Below, one piece after another: positions 26,948 through 35,324 of a stretch of DNA of 41,026 bases. The notes under the pieces are model-generated. The model saw only the letters and a list, made by a program, of their open reading frames with translations. It was not told the DNA's origin and made no database searches. This stretch comes from Chitinophagaceae bacterium (GTDB lineage: Bacteria > Bacteroidota > Bacteroidia > Chitinophagales > Chitinophagaceae): NCBI GenBank assembly GCA_947474815.1, contig CANJJU010000007.1, forward strand, positions 1 through 41,026. Direction: 5' to 3'. The translations under genes and the position numbers were made by a program. Positions within the stretch are counted from its first letter, which is position 1, and each line of letters begins with the position of its first letter.

Positions 26948-28345
26948 TTAATCTATGGGAAGATCTATTATTCTTTCATTATCCCAATTAGCTTTTACTG
27001 AAATTTTTTGTGACAATACTATTATTTTTTCTGGTTGTAACTTTTCCTTGTATTTCCCTGCAGTCCATACTCCATCATTGTTTGAGTCATATAATATTCT
27101 GACTTCATATTCACCCGGCGGAAATATTTTATTACTCCATTCGTTCCCAATAATGGGGTATGCGTATTTAACCTGATTGTCTGTTACAAACTGCACAACT
27201 ATTTTTTGGGACGTATCAAGATTGTTAAAACGCAGCACCAGATTTCCATAGTCGCTGATGCTTTTAGTGATAAAGTAAAGCGTATCTGATTTTGAAAGCG
27301 TTTTCCCCTCTTCGGCTTCTACCGCTTCTTTTGGAACGATGATACTAAGTCTCGTTTCCGGAATCCATTTGTAATCTATGGTGATAATTCCTTGGCTGCT
27401 ATCAAATGTTATGTTTGTATTTGGTAACACCTTAAAGCTTGTATCTGTTAATACAATAGATTTCACATCTAATTTTTTTATTGATGTATTGAAAGTTAAT
27501 TTGAGGGGCTCCAATAAATCTTTTTTAGGACCAGTTAAATTGTTGCTGAAACTCAATTTCTTTTCTTTCGATTGTTTTTTTTCAACTTTGCTTTCTTTCA
27601 TTGACTTTTCTTCTGCATAGGCATACAATATAACAGGAGCGATTGCATTTGTCGTATTTAAATCAGTATCGTAAAATGCAAACAATTCACTTTTTGAATT
27701 ATAGGTTTTTCCTCCATCCCCATCTTTTAAAACATACACTCTGGCACTAGCTCGGGGCAAATGTGTAAAAACAAAATCTCCTTTGCCATCGACTTTGGCG
27801 ATATAATCTGGCTTTCTAGATGTAACAGAACTATCAACTGGATTTAGATAGAGAAGCGCTATGAGTGTACTGTCTACTTTTCCTGTTTCGGCCAACGTAA
27901 CTTTTCCGGAAAGCTGAAGAGAGTCTATCGAGTTCCCTGTAGAAAAAGTATACTGCAGATTTTTATAAATATTTCCTTCATTAATATCTTTTACAGCATT
28001 TCCTAAATTGATGGTATAAGTGGTGTTAGATAATAGGGTGTCTTTTAAAGTGATGTAAATACTTCTAAGATTGCTTTTGATGCTTGGCATGGTTTTTTGA
28101 AGCGGTGAGATGAGCAGGTTAGATGGTAAGTCTTGCAGTTCTATGTATTCATTAAAAGTAAGGGTAATCTTATTTCCGTTAAAATTAAGGGTGTTGAGTT
28201 CAGGAATGGCTTTTACAAGCATTGGTGCAGAAGTATCTCTTGCTCCGCCTGTGGGGGCGCCGATTTGTGCACAGCCGCTTCCCAAAGTAACAACGATTTG
28301 AGCAAGCAACATAAATATTAATAGTGCCAGTAAGTTATTTTTCAT
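26948..28345 (-). CDS. Lipoprotein with SbsA-type Ig-like domain
   Basis: The 465-residue protein has a signal peptide and lipobox (LGSGC, Cys25), then CAQIGAPTGGARD and an Ig-like domain of the Big_5/SbsA kind (KITLTFNEYIEL ... NLLISP) at about 45-135. A carboxypeptidase-regulatory-like or FlgD-like set of beta domains follows. Such lipoproteins are very common in Bacteroidota and probably face the outer membrane. Function unknown. It lies 37 bases upstream of recR on the same strand, so the two may be co-transcribed. Confidence 0.85.
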   Translation of the reverse strand: MKNNLLALLIFMLLAQIVVTLGSGCAQIGAPTGGARDTSAPMLVKAIPELNTLNFNGNKITLTFNEYIELQDLPSNLLISPLQKTMPSIKSNLRSIYITLKDTLLSNTTYTINLGNAVKDINEGNIYKNLQYTFSTGNSIDSLQLSGKVTLAETGKVDSTLIALLYLNPVDSSVTSRKPDYIAKVDGKGDFVFTHLPRASARVYVLKDGDGGKTYNSKSELFAFYDTDLNTTNAIAPVILYAYAEEKSMKESKVEKKQSKEKKLSFSNNLTGPKKDLLEPLKLTFNTSIKKLDVKSIVLTDTSFKVLPNTNITFDSSQGIITIDYKWIPETRLSIIVPKEAVEAEEGKTLSKSDTLYFITKSISDYGNLVLRFNNLDTSQKIVVQFVTDNQVKYAYPIIGNEWSNKIFPPGEYEVRILYDSNNDGVWTAGKYKEKLQPEKIIVLSQKISVKANWDNERIIDLPID

Positions 28346-28413
28346 TGTCTGATTATAGTTATGACTGTTGCAAGCGCAAGATATCTTAAATAATAAACAT
28401 GCTAATTGTAAAT

Positions 28414-31400
28414 TTATGCCTCCTCCTCGGCATCTTCTTCATGTAAAGCTACAGCCAGCTTGTTCTCTTTAACAAAATTACACCAATGACATTCTTCTTT
28501 ACCGCATCCAATATAAAACTCTCTGTTTTGAATTTTTTCCCAAGTGTCATTGATTTGTTCTGTAACAATCGCAATGTCATCGGGTGTTACCACTACTTTT
28601 TTCTTGATGTATTTCTTTTTGGCATCAGGTTCAATAAAATCAAACTCTGTACTTACCGCCTTCCAGTCTTTCCCTGTTTTATTATCTACTAAAATTTTAT
28701 AAAATACAGCTTGTCTCCAATAGTCGCCTCCATTGGGCTCTTTTGTTGACGGACCTTCTGTTTTTTTGAGCCCTTTGTCGGGGTCGCCAGATTTATAATC
28801 TACTACATTCACTGCCTTTCCATCAAACTCTAATTTATCTAGCTTGCCTTTTAATGGAACATCGTTGAGTACTACATTTTTAATATTGTGCTCAATCACT
28901 ACAATTTTATTAAAAGATTGAACGTGTGTATCATAATATTTTTCGAGCACTTCTTTTCCGTACTCCATTCTTCTATTGAATTGTTCAGTAGAAAAGCTTT
29001 CTCTGTGACGATTCATGTACCAATCAAAATAGGTTACAAATGATTGTTTTGAAGGAAATTCTTTTTGATCATCTTCTAGCATTACTTTAAATAACTGTTC
29101 TAATGCATGGTGAACCGCAGATCCAAATTCTGTTGCTTCGTTTTTTGCAGAAGGAATGCGAATAAAATTATTATAATAAAAACCAAGCGGACATTTAAGA
29201 TACCCATTCAAAGCAGTCACGTTCATTACAAACTTTTCCAAAATTGGCTTTACAATATCATCTTCTATTTTTTCTATTTCTGGCGAAGCGCCTATTCCAA
29301 AAGATAGCGCAGCAAATTGAGACAAGATTTCGTTATCGATGATTATTTTTTCTACCGGAAGTTCGAACGCTTCTTGAATCTCAGCAATAAATTTTGATGC
29401 TTCAATTTCTTTTCCGTCGTTTTTAAACTTGCTATATGAAATAACCAAATGTTGTTCTGCTCTAGTAATGGCAACATAAAAAAGTCTTCTCAATTCCTGA
29501 TCATCTTTCGTTGAAGACATTGAGCTGAAAACCGTATCAGGCAATTTAAATCCTTTGTTACCTGATTTTTTCTTTTCCCATAAATCTGCATTGGTTCCTA
29601 CAATAAATACATATTCAAACTCTAGTCCTTTTGAGCCATGTGCCGTCATGATATTGATTCCCTTTTCGCTTCCGTTTGTTTGAATGAGTGGCAAGCTGAT
29701 CGATTCTTTCTCCATTAACTCTAGCAGCGTTACTAATTGCGTAAGATTGATATATGGATTTCGATGCGTCTCTTCTTTTACAAAATCAAACAACGCTGTA
29801 AGTATTTGCAATTGCCAATGCTTATCGTTGCTTTGCATTATTTTGTTAATGACGCCCGCTTCTCTGATGATTTGTTCAAATAAAAACTGGAGTGTAACAT
29901 TTGAAGCGCTTGATATCAAGTGTTCAATTATCAATGAAGCACTTTGTAATCCTTCGTGTATATTTTTAGTAAAAAGCTCTTGAGGAGGAGTATTTATTTT
30001 TTCTTGAAGCAGCGCGCGGATAGAGGTTTTGTTTCCTTTTAATCTTCTTTCAGAAACCTCTAATGTTATTTTTGCAATTTCAATGGGTGGAATATTGAAC
30101 CAGTCAAAATGAAGTATTTCAAATAAAAGTTGATCTCCGCTATATGGAATAAAATGCTCTGAGGAAAGGTATTTCAACATCAGCATTATTTTTTTTGCCA
30201 ATGGGAGCTCTAGCGCGTTTAAATAGCGTTTACTGTATACCGGTATATTTAGTAAATTAAAATGCTGTGTAAGTGCTTCACCATATTTATGTTCTTTGTA
30301 AATAATGCCAATGTTTCCTGGCGATACTCCTTCGGCCAGCAATGCTTGTATTTTTATTACCACCCCAATCATTTCGTGTCTTCTCGATTCGTATTCTGCA
30401 ATAAGGGGTAAATGAGTTAGGTGTTGAATTTTCGTATTGGATGCAGAAAGTTCTTTCGTTAATCCTTCAATTTGATTTACCAATCTATCTGGATTCCGAT
30501 TGATCAATGCTTTTGAAGAATCTAATATTGGTTGAGTAGATCGATAGTTTTTAGTTAACACTATTTTTAGTAAGTCATCTTTGTAGGTGGTAGCAAACTG
30601 TAACATATTCTCCACGTTGGCTCCTTGAAATCTAAATATACTTTGATCGTCATCGCCTACAACAAATACATTGGGGTTGTCCCAAAAACTGATTAGCAGT
30701 TCTACTAATTTGTTTTGTGTTCCGCTTGTGTCTTGGTATTCATCTACTAGAATGTATTGATATTTTTCTTGATAATTTGCTAGCAGGTTTGAATTTTCTT
30801 CAAATGCTTTGATTACCCAATTGATCATATCATTAAAGTCGTACCTGTTTTTTGCTTTCATCATACCGGTGAAGCGTTCAAACTCGTTTACGCCTGCACG
30901 AAGCTTTTCCATTCTTTCAACTTCATCATGATAGCTTGGTTTTAAATCACCTTTGTTCCATTTTCCTGCTCGGTTTACCTGGTAAATATATTCTTTGTCA
31001 TTAGGCAGTTCCTTAAGATACTCGTCAATTCGCTCGTTTAGAAACGGTGGAGTCCAACCTTCTTTTTTCATTGCATTAAAAAGCCCTTCTAGGTTTTTTA
31101 TTTCAAAGTACACATCACCGCGGTATCTTTTTAACAGGTGGTTTTTTGGCAATGTATCAATCAGTTCTTTATACAACTCTATTTTTTCAAGTTCCGATAT
31201 AGCATCTAATGATGTTTTTTCAAATTGCGATAAATTATCTTGAATGACATCGTTACAAAATGCGTGAAATGTATAAATATTTACTTTGTAAGCATCCGGA
31301 CCAATAAAATCCAACAGTCTTTTGCGCATGGCTACTGCTCCGGCGTCTGTATACGTTAAACAAAGAATATTGTCTGGCGAAGTATCTGTTTCAATTAATA

Positions 31401-31563
31401 TTTTTCCAATTCTGCTGGCTAATATTTGCGTTTTACCGGTGCCTGGTCCTGCAATAACCATTACGGGTCCTTCAATTGTGTCTACTGCTTTGCGCTGCTG
31501 CTCGTTTAATTGTTGGTATTCTTTCTCGAATGTTTCCCGGAGTTTATTGCTGTAAGTAGACAT
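28414..31563 (-). CDS. UvrD/Rep-type helicase fused to PD-(D/E)XK nuclease
   Basis: The 1049-residue protein has an SF1A helicase part: Walker A at residues 39-45 (GPGTGKT), ILVDEYQDTS (Walker B), VVGDDDQSIFRFQGA, NYRSTQPIL, and MTAHGSKGLEFEYVF. A C-terminal nuclease follows with a FGSAVHHALEQLF helix, GKLDKLEF and VVDYKSG (catalytic D and D-x-K). Cysteines at LKCPLGF and in CGKEECHWC flank the nuclease like the iron-sulfur cluster of AddB/Cas4 enzymes. This is a RecB/AddA-like single-chain helicase-nuclease for DNA end processing; no partner subunit gene lies next to it. Confidence 0.9.
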   Translation of the reverse strand: MSTYSNKLRETFEKEYQQLNEQQRKAVDTIEGPVMVIAGPGTGKTQILASRIGKILIETDTSPDNILCLTYTDAGAVAMRKRLLDFIGPDAYKVNIYTFHAFCNDVIQDNLSQFEKTSLDAISELEKIELYKELIDTLPKNHLLKRYRGDVYFEIKNLEGLFNAMKKEGWTPPFLNERIDEYLKELPNDKEYIYQVNRAGKWNKGDLKPSYHDEVERMEKLRAGVNEFERFTGMMKAKNRYDFNDMINWVIKAFEENSNLLANYQEKYQYILVDEYQDTSGTQNKLVELLISFWDNPNVFVVGDDDQSIFRFQGANVENMLQFATTYKDDLLKIVLTKNYRSTQPILDSSKALINRNPDRLVNQIEGLTKELSASNTKIQHLTHLPLIAEYESRRHEMIGVVIKIQALLAEGVSPGNIGIIYKEHKYGEALTQHFNLLNIPVYSKRYLNALELPLAKKIMLMLKYLSSEHFIPYSGDQLLFEILHFDWFNIPPIEIAKITLEVSERRLKGNKTSIRALLQEKINTPPQELFTKNIHEGLQSASLIIEHLISSASNVTLQFLFEQIIREAGVINKIMQSNDKHWQLQILTALFDFVKEETHRNPYINLTQLVTLLELMEKESISLPLIQTNGSEKGINIMTAHGSKGLEFEYVFIVGTNADLWEKKKSGNKGFKLPDTVFSSMSSTKDDQELRRLFYVAITRAEQHLVISYSKFKNDGKEIEASKFIAEIQEAFELPVEKIIIDNEILSQFAALSFGIGASPEIEKIEDDIVKPILEKFVMNVTALNGYLKCPLGFYYNNFIRIPSAKNEATEFGSAVHHALEQLFKVMLEDDQKEFPSKQSFVTYFDWYMNRHRESFSTEQFNRRMEYGKEVLEKYYDTHVQSFNKIVVIEHNIKNVVLNDVPLKGKLDKLEFDGKAVNVVDYKSGDPDKGLKKTEGPSTKEPNGGDYWRQAVFYKILVDNKTGKDWKAVSTEFDFIEPDAKKKYIKKKVVVTPDDIAIVTEQINDTWEKIQNREFYIGCGKEECHWCNFVKENKLAVALHEEDAEEEA

Positions 31564-31674
31564 GGAGTAAAGTTAATTTTTTTACCCGAATGGGTAATTA
31601 AAATATAGCGGATTAGAAGTAAAATATTTTATCTGTTAACACAACAAAACCTTGCTTCTTTTGTTTAGGTATTT

Positions 31675-32136
31675 ATGAGTAAAGTATATAGTATAAAAAC
31701 AGTTCAACTGCTGCCCATCAGTCTTCAAGAGGCTTGGGATTTTTTCAGTAGTCCGGCCAATCTTTCAACCATCACTCCTGATCACTTAGGATTTCAAATT
31801 GTTTCTAAGCATCATGGAGAAAAAATGTATGCAGGACAAATTATTGAATATACTGTAAAGCCTGTGTTGGGTATTCCATTGTATTGGATGACTGAAATAT
31901 CACACGTGGAGGATAAAAAATATTTTGTAGACGAACAGCGATTTGGTCCTTATTGCATGTGGCATCACCAACATCATTTTAAAGAAACCATTGCTGGAGT
32001 AGAAATGACGGATATTGTTCACTATAAATTACCGTTGGGTATTTTGGGGCGAATAGCCCATTGTCTTTTTGTAAAAAAACAATTGAAGCAAATTTTTGAC
32101 TACCGATATAAAGTAGTTGCAGATAAATGGAAATAA
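31675..32136 (+). CDS. SRPBCC-fold protein
   Basis: The 153-residue protein has the START/Bet v1 (SRPBCC) layout: SLQEAWDFFSSPANLSTITPDHLGF, then beta strands (IIEYTVKPVLGIPLYWMTEI), FVDEQRFGPYCMWHHQHHF, and a long C-terminal helix (LFVKKQLKQIFDYRYKVV). This subgroup (cell-division inhibitor/YfcH-associated type) has a hydrophobic ligand cavity; the ligand is unknown. It has no signal peptide and is divergent from the helicase gene. Confidence 0.8.
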   Translation: MSKVYSIKTVQLLPISLQEAWDFFSSPANLSTITPDHLGFQIVSKHHGEKMYAGQIIEYTVKPVLGIPLYWMTEISHVEDKKYFVDEQRFGPYCMWHHQHHFKETIAGVEMTDIVHYKLPLGILGRIAHCLFVKKQLKQIFDYRYKVVADKWK

Positions 32137-32171
32137 TCGGATGGTTAAACCTTAAACGTTGAACGAAGCCT

Positions 32172-32828
32172 CTATCCCGGCATTCTAGTGATGTACTTCT
32201 CTATTTGTTTTATTTGATCAACTATTTGAGGAGTAGTAGGTTTAAATCCTTTTGCTTTTCTAAAATATTCTTTGGCTGCTCTGAATTCTCTTTTATTCAT
32301 CATGATGGAACACAATTGTAAATAAGCAGCTGCATTGTTTTCTTTGTCGGGCAATCCGGCACGAATCGCTTGTCTGATATATGATTCCGCTTGTTTGTTG
32401 TCTCCTTTTTGCATGCTCAACATTCCTAATTGTAACTTATTAGGTCCTTCTGCTTGTTTGGAAAGTGAGCCACCCCCAAGGGAAAGCCCTTTTTTCATCA
32501 TTTTTTCTGCCACATCAAAATCCTCATTAACCATCGCTAAGTTTCCTTGTATAGTATAATATACCGAGCGAATGGGTTTAATTAGTAACGCAGGGAATTT
32601 GATCGAGTCTACTATTTTTTTTGCAGCAACCATATCTCCTTCTTCCATAGCTGTTTGTATGAGTCGCATGGGGCCAAATAGAAAATGGCCAATTACTAAT
32701 ATGACAGAGATTAAATAAAGAATAAAAGACGGCCAAAATCCCGTTTGCATATGCACAAAAATAGCCAGTGCCAATAGGACAACCCCCAACAAAAGGCGGT
32801 ATTTGATAAGCGTGTTCATCCACTTCAT
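32172..32828 (-). CDS. Membrane protein with TPR-like repeats
   Basis: The 218-residue protein has two N-terminal membrane helices (residues ~9-27 and ~31-51). A soluble part follows with TPR-like helical pairs (GNLAMVNEDFDVAEKMMKKGLS, LGMLSMQKGDNKQAESYIRQAI, LQLCSIMMNKREFRAAKEYFRKAKGFKP). It probably scaffolds proteins at the inner membrane. A clear TATCTTTG promoter precedes it. No specific family is recognised. Confidence 0.8.
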   Translation of the reverse strand: MKWMNTLIKYRLLLGVVLLALAIFVHMQTGFWPSFILYLISVILVIGHFLFGPMRLIQTAMEEGDMVAAKKIVDSIKFPALLIKPIRSVYYTIQGNLAMVNEDFDVAEKMMKKGLSLGGGSLSKQAEGPNKLQLGMLSMQKGDNKQAESYIRQAIRAGLPDKENNAAAYLQLCSIMMNKREFRAAKEYFRKAKGFKPTTPQIVDQIKQIEKYITRMPG

Positions 32829-32846
32829 ACATCAAAAATTAGGCTG

Positions 32847-32854
32847 CAAAGATA
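32847..32854 (-). promoter_or_regulatory. -7 element of the TPR membrane protein gene
   Basis: TATCTTTG on the minus strand, 18 bases before the ATG at 32828, matches TAnnTTTG. Confidence 0.6.
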
Positions 32855-33115
32855 AAGGGGTTTTCTTGTTATTTATTATCATATTCCAAATCCTAGGCCT
32901 TCCTTATAAGTTGTTATTATATATATAACTATAAATAACGATTCTTTTTAATTAAATAGAGATGCCATGAAAAGAAAATACCTGCCTAGCTATATATAAA
33001 TTGTTCTTTTTAATAAAAAAGGGTAAATTCATATTGGCTACACAATAACACCTACCTTAATTCGTATTAGTTAAAATACTCGGTTCAATTTTATTAAACA
33101 GTTAAAATCAAGCGT

Positions 33116-35083
33116 ATGAAAAAAATATACATATTAACTGCTTTATTCTTTGCCTTCTTTGTGAAACTTTCCACTGCTCAAAATACGCCTACCAATTGTA
33201 CGGCTCAATTTAATGCAACCCCAACAGGGAATACTGTACTATGCACGCCGGCGATGATAGATACCTTAACAGCTCATTATTGGAGTTTTGGTGATGGTGG
33301 GACTAGCTCAATAAAGAATCCAACACATACTTATAATGTTTGCGGCACTTATACCATTGGTCATTATACACGCCAGCGCAATCCCAATGGAGTCATTATC
33401 TGTTCGGATAGTGCTTTTGTGTCAGTTGTTATTGCATGCAATACTTCTTGTAATGTTCATGCTTCGTTTACCAGTGCTACGGTAAACAATCAATTGAATG
33501 TCTATGAATTTACAAATACCTCTACGGCGCCTCCTGCTCCCACTGCTGTGTATAGTAGCTGGAACTTTGGTGATGGTACTACTGTGAATACTCCTGGACT
33601 TACGAACCAAACACATACCTATAATGTATCCGGTTTATACAATGTTTGTTTGAAAATCATTACTAGCCAAGTTAGTGGCGGTGTAAATTGCGTTGACAGT
33701 ATTTGCAAACAAATACAAGTACAGGTACCTAACACCAACCCCTGTAATATTTCTCCAACATTTAGTATTCAATCTTCTCCTAGTCAACCCAACGTTTTTG
33801 TCTTTACCAACACAACGGTCCAAACCGTTGCCAATCCCGCTATTTCATGGAGTTTTGGTGATAGCACAACGGGTTCTGGAAGTAGCATCACTCATACATA
33901 TAATCATGCGGGTACGTTTAGCGTATGCATGCACATTGCTGTTAGCAGCACTTGTATAAAAGATACTTGTGTTACTATAACTGTAACAATGCCAACGCCT
34001 CCGCCACCGACACCTTGCACAATTGCTCCTGGATTTTCTTGGTCTGTAAATCAAACGCAATCAAACATTATAACGTTTACCAATACCAGCACGCCTATTA
34101 ATACTGCAGCATCTGTAAGTTGGAATTTTGGTGATAGTACCACCGGAACAGGTTATAATGCCACACATACCTATACGCATGCTGGAGTATATACTGTTTG
34201 TATGTATGTTTCCAATAGCAATACTTGCTCAGCTTACCTTTGTCAAACGATAACGGTTACCCTTCCAACAAATAATCCATGTAGTTTAGTTACAGAATTT
34301 AATTTTCAAAACAATCCAACTGGAGCGAGTTCAAGTACTATTTATTTCAACAATCAATCTACTCCATTGGCTGCAACAGATTCGATTACATGGAATTTTG
34401 GGGATGGCACGGTGTCTCACGATGTAAACCCTATTCATACTTATGCCAATGCGGGTACATACAATGTTTGTTTGGTAGTGAGAAAAAATCCAACCCCTGC
34501 GGGGGTAGCTTCCTGCGTGAGTTATATTTGTCATGTTGTAACAATAACAGGATCTCAAACTTGTACATTAGCTCCCTCTTATAATTGGTATAGAGATAGC
34601 ATAAATTATCAAACCATTCATTTTTATAATACTACTTATATTCAGGACACCACCGCGGCTATCATGTGGAGTTTTGGAGATGGTACTTCATCAACTGTAT
34701 TTAGTCCTGTTCATCAATATTCATTTCCGGGGCATTATTATGTTTGTTTGCGTGTGCAAACTTCTCCTAATTGTGTAGCGTATTATTGTGATTCTATAAT
34801 TGTTGGAACACCCAACACTTCGTCTGTTCCACAATGTCAGTTAATGCCCATTCCCAATCCTGCTCATACTCAAGTAAGTGTGAATGCATATTTATCTACA
34901 GCATTGCCAATCAATGTATTTGTATATAATTCACAAAATATTTGTGTAAAAAGACTTACAAAAGCAGGTATAACAGGAAACAATACCATTTCGCTCAACG
35001 TGAACAATTTTGTACCTGGATATTATACCATAAGAATCTATTATGGGAATCAGTTCTGTTTTGCCAGATTTCAAAAAATATAG
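33116..35083 (+). CDS. Secreted protein with six PKD domains
   Basis: The 655-residue protein has a signal peptide (residues 1-22, ending STAQ) and six PKD domains, each with the W(S/N)FGD core followed by a HTY-type strand. Cores start at about residues 55, 147, 242, 337, 427 and 520. Nearly every repeat has a Cys near its start and another pair near its end, suggesting disulfides. The C-terminus (PIPNPAHTQVSVNA ... GYYTIRIYYG) is a T9SS type A-like sorting domain. PKD arrays act as surface spacers or binding modules; no enzyme domain is present. The leader is AT-rich without a clear promoter. Confidence 0.85.
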   Translation: MKKIYILTALFFAFFVKLSTAQNTPTNCTAQFNATPTGNTVLCTPAMIDTLTAHYWSFGDGGTSSIKNPTHTYNVCGTYTIGHYTRQRNPNGVIICSDSAFVSVVIACNTSCNVHASFTSATVNNQLNVYEFTNTSTAPPAPTAVYSSWNFGDGTTVNTPGLTNQTHTYNVSGLYNVCLKIITSQVSGGVNCVDSICKQIQVQVPNTNPCNISPTFSIQSSPSQPNVFVFTNTTVQTVANPAISWSFGDSTTGSGSSITHTYNHAGTFSVCMHIAVSSTCIKDTCVTITVTMPTPPPPTPCTIAPGFSWSVNQTQSNIITFTNTSTPINTAASVSWNFGDSTTGTGYNATHTYTHAGVYTVCMYVSNSNTCSAYLCQTITVTLPTNNPCSLVTEFNFQNNPTGASSSTIYFNNQSTPLAATDSITWNFGDGTVSHDVNPIHTYANAGTYNVCLVVRKNPTPAGVASCVSYICHVVTITGSQTCTLAPSYNWYRDSINYQTIHFYNTTYIQDTTAAIMWSFGDGTSSTVFSPVHQYSFPGHYYVCLRVQTSPNCVAYYCDSIIVGTPNTSSVPQCQLMPIPNPAHTQVSVNAYLSTALPINVFVYNSQNICVKRLTKAGITGNNTISLNVNNFVPGYYTIRIYYGNQFCFARFQKI

Positions 35084-35107
35084 TGCTCAACAGCTAATAT
35101 GATTTTC

Positions 35108-35137
35108 AGGGTCGTTCCATAAGAGCGACCTTGTTTT
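35108..35137 (+). terminator. Terminator after the PKD gene
   Basis: GGTCGTTC pairs with GAGCGACC (one G-U) around CATAA and is followed by a T-rich run. Confidence 0.75.
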
Positions 35138-35166
35138 ATTGCACTAGTTTCTAATAAAGAATCCAT

Positions 35167-35174
35167 TATTTTTC
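35167..35174 (+). promoter_or_regulatory. Decayed -7 element before the tRNA-Arg remnant
   Basis: TATTTTTC, one base from TAnnTTTG, ends 19 bases before the remnant start at 35194. The intact tRNA-Arg has TATTTTTG with a 17-base gap. It suggests the remnant was once a complete tRNA gene with its promoter. Confidence 0.4.
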
Positions 35175-35193
35175 CTGACTTGTTAAAAAAACG

Positions 35194-35238
35194 GGTCCCG
35201 TAGTTCAATGTCTGCCAAAATTTGGCAGGGATAGAATA
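35194..35238 (+). pseudogene. tRNA-Arg(CCU) remnant with palindrome in the D loop
   Basis: GGTCCCGTAGTTCAATG (35194-35210) is identical to the first 17 bases of tRNA-Arg(CCU) at 40980. An 18-19-base insert follows, whose core is a palindrome. Then GGATAGAATA (35229-35238) continues the tRNA sequence. After that the homology ends, so the anticodon, T and acceptor 3' parts are missing. Confidence 0.8.
35212..35228. repeat. 17-base palindrome in the D loop of the tRNA-Arg remnant
   Basis: CTGCCAAAATTTGGCAG is an 8-bp inverted repeat with one central base, inserted in the D loop between the two halves of tRNA homology. Its sequence differs from the palindromes of the CAU locus. Confidence 0.85.
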
Positions 35239-35280
35239 CAAATTATTTCTATAAGATTTTCCTGAGGGCTCTAAATAAAT

Positions 35281-35305
35281 ATGCCACGCTTCAACAGCGC
35301 GGCAT
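35281..35305 (-). terminator. Terminator of the 429-residue T9SS protein gene
   Basis: On the minus strand ATGCCGCGC pairs with GCGTGGCAT (one G-U) around a 7-base loop, followed by ATTTATTT. It lies 20 bases after the stop. Confidence 0.6.
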
Positions 35306-35324
35306 ACAAAGTATTTAGGAGGGA

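Noticed and set aside
31567-31574. TAACTTTA upstream of the helicase gene (also upstream of recR at about 26918) as -7 elements
   Set aside because: One mismatch in the conserved TTTG and no supporting -33 box; too weak to list in such AT-rich DNA.
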